From contig JBBQXK010000006.1 in assembly GCA_038209775.1 (NCBI GenBank), positions 1 through 64,000 on the forward strand: a stretch of DNA of 64,000 nucleotides, read 5' to 3'. The DNA comes from JBBQXK01 sp038209775. Its GTDB lineage: Bacteria; Pseudomonadota; Alphaproteobacteria; Rhodobacterales; Rhodobacteraceae. The notes below the pieces were generated by a model that was given only the letters and a program-made list of their open reading frames with translations, was not told the origin of the DNA and searched no databases. The position numbers and the translations under genes are program-made. Below, piece by piece: positions 51,179-57,817 of the stretch (position 1 is its first letter; each line of letters opens with the position of its first letter).

Positions 51179-51970
51179 AAAGACACGACCGCCCGCCCGG
51201 TGATCGAAGCCAAGGGGCTTGATCTGGTGTTCCAGACCAACGATGGCCCCGTGCATGCGCTGCGCAACATCAACCTGACCATCGGGGCCGGGGAGTTTGT
51301 CAGTTTCATTGGGCCAAGTGGTTGCGGAAAAACGACTTTCCTGCGGTGTGTGGCGGCGTTGGAGCGGCCTACGGGGGGCACGCTGACGGTCAACGGGATG
51401 ACGCCCGATGCGGCGCGGCAGGCGCGGGCATATGGGTATGTGTTTCAGGCGGCGGCCTTGTATCCGTGGCGGACGATTGCGGGGAACGTCCGGTTACCGC
51501 TTGAAATCATGGGGTTTTCGGCGCAAGAACAGGCCGAGCGGGTTGAGCGGGTTCTGGGGTTGGTGGAGTTGTCGGGGTTCGGGCGGAAGTTTCCTTGGCA
51601 ATTGTCGGGGGGGATGCAGCAGCGGGCGTCAATTGCCCGGGCGCTGGCGTTTGATGCGGATATCCTGTTGATGGACGAACCCTTTGGCGCGCTGGATGAG
51701 ATTGTGCGGGACCGGCTGAATGAGGAGTTGTTGAAGCTGTGGGCGCGGACCGGGAAAACCATTGGTTTTGTTACACATTCTATTCCCGAGGCGGTGTTTC
51801 TGTCGACCAGGATCGTGGTCATGTCACCGCGTCCGGGGCGGATCACCGACATCATCGACAGCCCCTTGCCACGCGAGCGGCCACTGGAGATTCGCGACAG
51901 TGCGGCGTTCATCGAGATTGCGCACCGGGTGCGCGAGGGGTTGCGGGCGGGGCATGGGAATGAGTTGTGA
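51176..51970 (+). CDS. ABC transporter ATP-binding protein (nitrate/sulfonate/riboflavin-precursor type)
   Basis: A 264-residue ATPase. Walker A is GPSGCGKTT, the Q-loop is YVFQAAALYPW, the signature is LSGGMQQRASIARAL, and Walker B is ILLMDEPFGALDE, with H-loop VTHSIPEA. It belongs to the SsuB/TauB/NrtD group, which serves binding proteins of the NMT1/THI5 type, as found downstream (54633). It probably powers uptake of the pyrimidine or hydantoin used by hydA-hyuC. Two genes are inserted between it and the permeases. Confidence 0.88.
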   Translation: MKDTTARPVIEAKGLDLVFQTNDGPVHALRNINLTIGAGEFVSFIGPSGCGKTTFLRCVAALERPTGGTLTVNGMTPDAARQARAYGYVFQAAALYPWRTIAGNVRLPLEIMGFSAQEQAERVERVLGLVELSGFGRKFPWQLSGGMQQRASIARALAFDADILLMDEPFGALDEIVRDRLNEELLKLWARTGKTIGFVTHSIPEAVFLSTRIVVMSPRPGRITDIIDSPLPRERPLEIRDSAAFIEIAHRVREGLRAGHGNEL

Positions 51971-51980
51971 GGGCGCGATG

Positions 51981-52024
51981 AGGGGATGCACAACCGATGC
52001 ACAGCCCATGCACAGGGGATGCAT
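51981..52024 (-). repeat. 11-bp phased repeat array, GTGCAT type (4 units)
   Basis: On the minus strand the units read ATGCATCCCCT, GTGCATGGGCT, GTGCATCGGTT, GTGCATCCCCT. The middle two match units 1-2 of the array at 187-230 exactly, on the opposite strand. It lies between the ATPase stop and the small permease start at 52028. A longer read-through start within it would give a spurious MHNRCTAHAQ leader. Confidence 0.8.
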
Positions 52025-52027
52025 ACG

Positions 52028-52363
52028 ATGAGCGGTGCCTTGATCCTGTGGCTGGCGGCGGCGATGGCGGTGTTTGTCACAGCCAACACGGTGCTGCGGA
52101 CCTATTCGGCCAACGGGCAGGTCTGGCTTCTGGTGGGGGCGCTGTGCCTGTTCACGGTCGGCAACATGATGATGGTGCGGCTGATGCGCGAGGGCGGGTT
52201 GGCGGTGGCGATTGCGGTGTCGTCGATTGTGCAACTGGTGCTGATCGGAATAATCGCCTGGTCGGTGTTCGGCGAGCGGCCGACGAATTTGCAGGTGGCC
52301 GGAATGGCCTTGGGTGTGGTGGCGGTGGCGATGATCGCCTGGCCGCAAGGGGGACGCGGATGA
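52028..52363 (+). CDS. Small four-helix transporter (EamA/SMR-like)
   Basis: A 111-residue protein with four hydrophobic segments, the size of an EmrE-like or half-EamA transporter. The features (LLVGALCLFTVGNMMMVRLMREGGLAVA, and GERPTNLQVAGMALGVVAV as the last loop/helix) fit the drug/metabolite transporter superfamily, with GExP-like GERP in the fourth-segment region. The start at 52028 follows the repeat. The substrate is unknown. It overlaps the next gene by ATGA. Confidence 0.7.
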   Translation: MSGALILWLAAAMAVFVTANTVLRTYSANGQVWLLVGALCLFTVGNMMMVRLMREGGLAVAIAVSSIVQLVLIGIIAWSVFGERPTNLQVAGMALGVVAVAMIAWPQGGRG

Positions 52364-52860
52364 AGTGGGTTCTGGTGGCGGCGCTGGTTTGCGCGGCGGG
52401 GTTGGTGCAGGCGCAGGACAGGCTGGCAAAGGTGGGTGCGCATCCGGCACAGCCCGAAGTGCTGATCGAGTTCGACAAGCGGATGCGGATGGGCGCGCGG
52501 ATCGTCGTCGACCGGGGTGAGGCGCTGGCGTCGGAAGTGACCAAGGCCGTGCAATTGCGGTTCGAGGTGGGGTTCATGACGTCGGCGGATGTGAAGGCCG
52601 ATGATGTGCGGTTGCACTGCACGCTTTCGTTTGTCGAGGCGGATGGGTCAATCGGGGCACCAGTGCGTGATGGGGTGTGCTGGGAGGGGAACCTTGGCGA
52701 TGTTGCGGGCAAGTGGACGCCGGTGGGCGAGCCCTTGAATTTTCGCCCGCGCCTTGATGATCCGGTCGGCGCGACGGGAGTTCTGCTGCGAATCCGCGAC
52801 GAGATCGGCAAGCGTGAGCGCAAGCTGATGCCGACGTTCGGGTGGTTGCCGCCGCAATGA
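52360..52860 (+). CDS. Exported protein of unknown function
   Basis: A 166-residue exported protein (signal ending GLVQA). No family is recognised. The mature part is beta-rich by appearance, with two cysteines (RLHC, DGVC). Its start overlaps the preceding small transporter stop, and it lies just before a permease gene of the ABC system. This places it in the importer operon without an evident role. Confidence 0.55.
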   Translation: MKWVLVAALVCAAGLVQAQDRLAKVGAHPAQPEVLIEFDKRMRMGARIVVDRGEALASEVTKAVQLRFEVGFMTSADVKADDVRLHCTLSFVEADGSIGAPVRDGVCWEGNLGDVAGKWTPVGEPLNFRPRLDDPVGATGVLLRIRDEIGKRERKLMPTFGWLPPQ

Positions 52861-52882
52861 TGGCGCACCCCGCAGGCATGCC

Positions 52883-53749
52883 ATGAGGAACACCCTGCCG
52901 GTGCTGACGGTGCTGGGGATCATTCTGGTGATCTGGTACGCGGCCACGGTCTGGATGAATGCGCCGTTTGTGCGCGATCAGGCGGCGCGGGCGGGGACCA
53001 CGGTGACGTTTGCGGAACTGGTGCCGCTGACCATGGTACAGCCGCGCCCGGTGGTGCCCGCCCCGCATCAGGTGTTGGCCGAGGTATGGAAGGGGGTGGC
53101 GGGGCAAGCGGTGACGTCGAAGCGGTCGCTGGTCTATCATGGGTTGGTCACGCTGGAATCCACATTGTACGGGTTTGCCCTTGGCATCCTGCTGGGGGTC
53201 GGGCTGGCGGTGGGGATCGTCTATTTCCGGGTGATGGAGATGGGGGTGATGCCTTGGGCGATCATCAGCCAGACCATTCCGATTGTGGCGCTGGCGCCGA
53301 TGATCGTGGTTCTGTCGAACGCCATGGGGATCGAGGCGCGGGAGGTTCCGAAGGCGGTGATCTCGGCGTACCTGTCGTTTTTCCCGGTGCTGGTGGGGAT
53401 GGTGAAGGGGCTGCGCAGCCCTGATGCGATGCAGTTGGACCTGATGCGGACGTGGAACGGGTCAGGCGCGCAGGGGTTCTGGAAGCTGCGGTTGCCCGCG
53501 TCGCTGCCGTATCTGTTTGCCAGTCTGAAGGTGGCGATTGCGGCGGCGCTGGTGGGCACCATCGTGGGTGAGTTGCCGACCGGGGCCATCGAGGGGCTGG
53601 GCGCGCGGATGCTGATCGGGTCGCAGTTCGGCGAGCCCCTGATCATGTGGGCGGCGCTGGTGGGGGCGGCGGTGCTGGCCGGGGGGCTGATCGTGGTGGT
53701 GGGGGTCTTTGAGCGGGGCCTGCGGCGGCGGATGGGGGTTCCGGGATGA
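52883..53749 (+). CDS. ABC transporter permease, first
   Basis: A 288-residue permease of the SsuC/TauC/ThiX type with about six hydrophobic segments. The ATPase-docking loop is QLDLMRTWNGSGAQGFWKLRLPASLPYLFASLKVA, a variant of the EAA motif. It has a longer periplasmic N-terminal loop between segments 1 and 2. It overlaps the next permease by ATGA, indicating a heterodimeric translocator. Confidence 0.87.
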   Translation: MRNTLPVLTVLGIILVIWYAATVWMNAPFVRDQAARAGTTVTFAELVPLTMVQPRPVVPAPHQVLAEVWKGVAGQAVTSKRSLVYHGLVTLESTLYGFALGILLGVGLAVGIVYFRVMEMGVMPWAIISQTIPIVALAPMIVVLSNAMGIEAREVPKAVISAYLSFFPVLVGMVKGLRSPDAMQLDLMRTWNGSGAQGFWKLRLPASLPYLFASLKVAIAAALVGTIVGELPTGAIEGLGARMLIGSQFGEPLIMWAALVGAAVLAGGLIVVVGVFERGLRRRMGVPG

Positions 53750-54594
53750 TCTGGGCCGTGCTGGTGGTGATCTGGGGCGCGGGGTGGGGGGTCAATCTGG
53801 CGCTGTCCCGGTCGGCCATCGCCGGGACGCGGGTGGTGCGGATTGCGGTGCCGGTGATCTTTGGCGTGACGGTTCTGGCGATGTGGGAGGCCTTGGTGCG
53901 GGGGTTCGCCATCTCGGCCGTGATCCTGCCGCCGCCGAGCATGATTGCGGAGGCGGTGGCGGGGAACCTGCCGGTGCTGTGGGCGGATTTCGTGCAGACG
54001 TTTCTGAAGGGGGCGCTGTCGGGGTATGTGATCGGCTGTGGTGCGGGGGTGGTGGTGGCGGTGCTGATTGATCGCTCGCCTTACCTGACGCGCGGGTTGC
54101 TGCCGGTGGGGAATTTCGTGGCCGCTTTGCCCATCGTGGGCGTCGCGCCGATACTGGTGATGTGGTTCGGGTTCGACTGGCAGTCGAAGGCGGCGGTGGT
54201 GGTGGTGCTGGTGTTCTTTCCGGTGCTGGTCAACACGGTGGCGGGGCTGGCATCATCGGACCGGATGGCGCGCGATCTGATGGCGACCTATGGGGCGGGG
54301 CACTGGCCGACGATGATGAAGCTGCGTCTGCCGGCGGCGATGCCGTTCATCTTCAACGGGCTGAAGATTGCGACGACGCTGGCGCTGATCGGGGCGATTG
54401 TTGCGGAATATTTCGGCAGTCCGATCGTGGGAATGGGGTTTCGCATCTCCACCGGCGTGGGGCGGCTGGCGATGGACCTTGTCTGGGCTGAAATAGCCGT
54501 TGCAGCACTGGCGGGTTCGGCCTTCTATGGCGTGGTGGCTTTGGTCGAGGGCTGGGTGACGTTCTGGCATCCGTCGCAGCGGGCAAGGGTTTAA
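53746..54594 (+). CDS. ABC transporter permease, second
   Basis: A 282-residue permease paralogous to the preceding one. The docking loop is DLMATYGAGHWPTMMKLRLPAAMPFIFNGLKIA. About six hydrophobic segments. With the first permease it forms the membrane part of the importer whose ATPase is at 51176 and binding protein at 54633. Confidence 0.88.
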   Translation: MIWAVLVVIWGAGWGVNLALSRSAIAGTRVVRIAVPVIFGVTVLAMWEALVRGFAISAVILPPPSMIAEAVAGNLPVLWADFVQTFLKGALSGYVIGCGAGVVVAVLIDRSPYLTRGLLPVGNFVAALPIVGVAPILVMWFGFDWQSKAAVVVVLVFFPVLVNTVAGLASSDRMARDLMATYGAGHWPTMMKLRLPAAMPFIFNGLKIATTLALIGAIVAEYFGSPIVGMGFRISTGVGRLAMDLVWAEIAVAALAGSAFYGVVALVEGWVTFWHPSQRARV

Positions 54595-54632
54595 TCGGCC
54601 CCCACAAGGGGGCGACAACAGGGAGACTGGGA

Positions 54633-55613
54633 ATGAAGAAGCTGATGGTGGGTGCGGCGCTGGCGATGATGGCCGGGGGCGCGCAGGCGGCGGATGATGT
54701 GACGCTGCAACTGAAGTGGGTCACGCAGGCGCAGTTCGCGGGGTACTATGTGGCGCAGGCCAAGGGGTACTATGAGGAAGAGGGTCTGAACGTCACGATC
54801 AAGCCCGGCGGCCCGGACATCGCACCGTCGCAGGTGATTGCGGGGGGCGGGGCCGATGTGGTGATCGACTGGATGCCGTCGGCACTGGCCGCGCGTGAGG
54901 CGGGGCTGGCGCTGGTGAACATCGCGCAGCCGTTCAAGTCGTCGGGGCTGATGCTGACGTGTCTCAAGGAGACGGGGATCACGTCGCCCGAGGATTTTGC
55001 CGACAAGACGCTGGGCGTCTGGTTCTTTGGCAACGAATATCCGTTCCTGTCGTGGATGGGCACGCTGGGCTACAAGACCGACGGGTCGGCGGGTGGGGTC
55101 ACTGTGCTGAAGCAGGGGTTCAACGTCGATCCGTTGCTGCAGAAACAGGCGGCCTGTGTGTCGACGATGACCTACAACGAATACTGGCAGGTGATTGATG
55201 CCGGGATCAGTGCGGACGACCTGATTACCTTCAAGTACGAGGATCAGGGGGTCGCGACGCTGGAGGACGGGCTTTATGTGCTGGAGGAGAAGCTGGCCGA
55301 TCCGGCGTTCACCGCCAAGATGGTCAAGTTCGTGCGTGCCTCGATGAAGGGGTGGAAGTATGCGGAAGCGAACCCGGACGAGGCGGCAATGATCGTGCTG
55401 GAGAACGACGAGACCGGCGCGCAGACCGAGACGCACCAGAAGCGGATGATGGGCGAAGTGGCCAAGCTGACCGCCGGTTCCAATGGGGCGCTGGACGTGG
55501 CGGCGGCAGAGCGGACGGTGGCCACGCTGCTGGCGGGCGGGTCGGACCCGGTGATTTCCAAGGCGCCCGTGGGTGCCTGGACGAGTGTGATCACGGATGA
55601 AGCGCTGAAGTGA
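54633..55613 (+). CDS. ABC substrate-binding protein, NMT1/THI5-like
   Basis: A 326-residue periplasmic binding protein with a signal ending GGAQA. The N-terminal LQLKWVTQAQFAGYYVAQAKGYYEEEGLNV motif is typical of the NMT1/THI5 group, whose members bind pyrimidines such as HMP precursors. A GGGADVVIDWMPS region follows. Context with hydA/hyuC suggests a pyrimidine or hydantoin ligand, which is inference. It ends before a GC-rich hairpin terminator. Confidence 0.88.
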   Translation: MKKLMVGAALAMMAGGAQAADDVTLQLKWVTQAQFAGYYVAQAKGYYEEEGLNVTIKPGGPDIAPSQVIAGGGADVVIDWMPSALAAREAGLALVNIAQPFKSSGLMLTCLKETGITSPEDFADKTLGVWFFGNEYPFLSWMGTLGYKTDGSAGGVTVLKQGFNVDPLLQKQAACVSTMTYNEYWQVIDAGISADDLITFKYEDQGVATLEDGLYVLEEKLADPAFTAKMVKFVRASMKGWKYAEANPDEAAMIVLENDETGAQTETHQKRMMGEVAKLTAGSNGALDVAAAERTVATLLAGGSDPVISKAPVGAWTSVITDEALK

Positions 55614-55632
55614 TCCTTGGGTGATTGGTGGG

Positions 55633-55662
55633 GGGCGCGTCCGGGGTCGGGCGCGCCCTTTG
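55633..55662 (+). terminator. Terminator after the ABC importer operon
   Basis: GGGCGCG at 55633-55639 pairs with CGCGCCC at 55652-55658 and is followed by TTTGT. It lies 20 bases after the binding-protein stop. Confidence 0.6.
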
Positions 55663-55817
55663 TCATGGGGTGCAGGGAAGATGAGTATTTGGGCAAAGAA
55701 GATGCGAAATTTTATGTAAATTGAAGGGGTTGTAGTGGGGCTGTAAAGTATTGGCGCGGGTTATCACAGGTTTGTAAAGGCGGGGCGGCTGTGCCATCCT
55801 GAGACCGGGGGTGCGGC

Positions 55818-57107
55818 ATGACGGTTACGGTTCTGGCAGGGGCGCGGGTGCGGGAGCGGCGCTTGGCGCTGGGCCTGCGGCAGGCGGATGTGGCGCGGAG
55901 CCTTGGCATTTCGGGGTCGTATCTGAATCTGATCGAGCATGACCGGCGGCGGATCGGGCCTGCGGTGCTGGACCGGCTGGCGGTGCTGCTGGAGGTCGAT
56001 CCGGCGGTGCTGACCGGGACCGGCGAGGCGGCGCTGGTCGAGGAGCTGCGCGCGGTGGCAGCGGTTGCAGGAGGCACAGCAGAGGTGGACCGGACGGCGG
56101 AGATGCTGGGCCGGTTTCCCGGCTGGGCCGCGCTGATCGCGGCACAGGCGCGCAAGGTCGGGCAGTTGGAGCGGGCAGTCGAGGCGCTGAACGACCGGAT
56201 CGGGCATGACCCGCATCTGAGCCAGGCGTTGCACGAGGTGCTGTCGTCGGCCAGTTCGGTGCGGTCAACGGCGGCGATTCTGGTTGAGACCGAGGATATC
56301 GACGCCGCGTGGCGGGCGCGGTTTCATGCCAACCTGCATCAGGACAGCACGCGGCTGGTGGCGGGGACCGAGGCGCTGGTGGCCTATCTGGACAGTGTCG
56401 AGGCGGCGGAGGCGCAGGGCGTCGATCCCCTGGAAGAGGTTGAGGGGTGGCTGGCGGCACAGGGCTGGCATCTGGCGGCGCTGGAGCCGGGCGGCGGGGG
56501 GGTAGTGGACCTGTCGGCGCTGGCATCCGGGGCGGCGCGGATTTTGGCGCAAGGGTGGGTCGTACAGGCGGCGGCGGATGCGGCAGCGATGCCGATGGCG
56601 GCGGTCGAGGGCTGCGGCGGCGATCCGGTGGTGCTGGCGCGCGCCTGCGGCACGGGGGTTCTGGCGGCGATGCGCAGGCTGGCGCTGCGGCCCGGGTCGG
56701 CGGAGGGGTTCGTGCTGTGCGACGGGGCCGGGGCGGTGTTGCTGCGCAAGCCCGTGGCGGGGTTTGCGATGCCGCGCGGCGGGGCGGCCTGTGCGCTGTG
56801 GCCGCTGTTTGCAGCGCTGGCGCGGCCGGGGATGCCGGTGACGGCGCTGGGCGAGATGCCGGGGCCGGGGGTGCGGCGGTTTGCGCTGCGGGCGTGGTGC
56901 GAGGCCAGCCATCCGGCAGGGTTCGGCGGCCCCGAGGTGCGGCGGGCGGGGATGCTGATTGCGGCGGTGTCTGACGGGGGCGAGGCGCTGGCGCTGGGGG
57001 GGACGTGCCGCATCTGTCCGCGCGGCGGGTGCGTGGCGCGGCGTGAACCGTCTATCCTGTCGGAGATGGTGCCGCCTGACCCGCAAGCGGGGGCAGCGCG
57101 GTTTTGA
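55818..57107 (+). CDS. XRE-family regulator of the short-chain fatty acid type (DUF2083)
   Basis: A 429-residue regulator with an N-terminal XRE helix-turn-helix (about residues 6-62, including LRQADVARSLGISGSYLNLIEHDRR). A central domain follows, then the C-terminal DUF2083-like region with CRICPRGGCVARREPSIL. This layout is that of the RamB/ScfR group, which senses acyl-CoA and controls acetate or propionate metabolism. It precedes a two-component system related to the acetate-responsive symporter-kinase, so control of carbon switching is likely. An AT-rich stretch at 55700-55770 upstream may contain its promoter. Confidence 0.86.
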   Translation: MTVTVLAGARVRERRLALGLRQADVARSLGISGSYLNLIEHDRRRIGPAVLDRLAVLLEVDPAVLTGTGEAALVEELRAVAAVAGGTAEVDRTAEMLGRFPGWAALIAAQARKVGQLERAVEALNDRIGHDPHLSQALHEVLSSASSVRSTAAILVETEDIDAAWRARFHANLHQDSTRLVAGTEALVAYLDSVEAAEAQGVDPLEEVEGWLAAQGWHLAALEPGGGGVVDLSALASGAARILAQGWVVQAAADAAAMPMAAVEGCGGDPVVLARACGTGVLAAMRRLALRPGSAEGFVLCDGAGAVLLRKPVAGFAMPRGGAACALWPLFAALARPGMPVTALGEMPGPGVRRFALRAWCEASHPAGFGGPEVRRAGMLIAAVSDGGEALALGGTCRICPRGGCVARREPSILSEMVPPDPQAGAARF

Positions 57108-57166
57108 CAGGGGGCGGTTTTGTGCCGATAGTCTGACAGGGGCGGCAGGGGGAACCGGGTTTGGGG

Positions 57167-57541
57167 ATGGGTGCGGGGCGGCATGTGCTGTTGGTCGAGG
57201 ACGAGCCGAACATCGCCGAGGCGATCCGGTTCATCCTGATGCGCGACGGGTTCCGCGTGACCACTTATAACGATGGCACGGGGGCAGTGTCGCGGATCGT
57301 GGCGGCGGCGCCGGATGTGCTGATCCTTGATCTGATGCTGCCGGGGGTTTCGGGGCTGGATATTCTGTCGGGCCTTCGGGCTGACCCTGCGACGGCGGGG
57401 CTGCCGGTGATGATGCTGTCGGCCAAAGGGCTGGCCCGGGACCGCGAGGCGGCGGAAAGGGCGGGGGCGAATGTGTTCATGACGAAGCCGTTCTCGAACG
57501 CCGAGATGCTGGCGCAGGTGCGCATGTTGGCGCTGCCATGA
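57167..57541 (+). CDS. Single-domain response regulator (CheY-like)
   Basis: A 124-residue receiver domain with no output domain. Phosphorylation site D55 (VLILDLMLPG), acidic pocket EDE near residues 11-13, Thr/Ser switch MLSAK, and lysine K106 (VFMTKPF). The ATG at 57167 is used rather than an in-frame TTG two codons before it. Its partner is probably the kinase at 57818, with one small gene between. Confidence 0.88.
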   Translation: MGAGRHVLLVEDEPNIAEAIRFILMRDGFRVTTYNDGTGAVSRIVAAAPDVLILDLMLPGVSGLDILSGLRADPATAGLPVMMLSAKGLARDREAAERAGANVFMTKPFSNAEMLAQVRMLALP

Positions 57542-57554
57542 GCGGGGTAGGGCA

Positions 57555-57812
57555 ATGAAGCGACCGCTGTTCCTGCCGCGCGCGCGTTACCGTCGGCGGC
57601 GGCTGCGCGATGCGGCAAGGTTGCTGCCGGTGTTCGGGGGGTTTCTGTTCCTGTTGCCGGTCATGTGGTCGCCGGCCACGACGGCGGGCAGTGATACCGC
57701 ACCCGACGGCATCTATCTGTTCGCAGTCTGGGCCGGGCTGATCGCCGTGGCCGCCCTGTTGTCGCGGCATCTGCGGGCGGATGACGCCGGACCTGCGGAT
57801 GAGGACGACTGA
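57555..57812 (+). CDS. Small membrane protein of unknown function
   Basis: An 85-residue protein with an Arg-rich N terminus, two hydrophobic segments (LLPVFGGFLFLLPVMW and IYLFAVWAGLIAVAALLS), and an acidic tail (DDAGPADEDD). It starts 13 bp after the response regulator and ends 5 bp before the kinase. No family is recognised. Position suggests it belongs with the symporter-kinase, perhaps as a small accessory subunit like those found with SSS transporters. Confidence 0.7.
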   Translation: MKRPLFLPRARYRRRRLRDAARLLPVFGGFLFLLPVMWSPATTAGSDTAPDGIYLFAVWAGLIAVAALLSRHLRADDAGPADEDD

Positions 57813-57817
57813 CCGCC

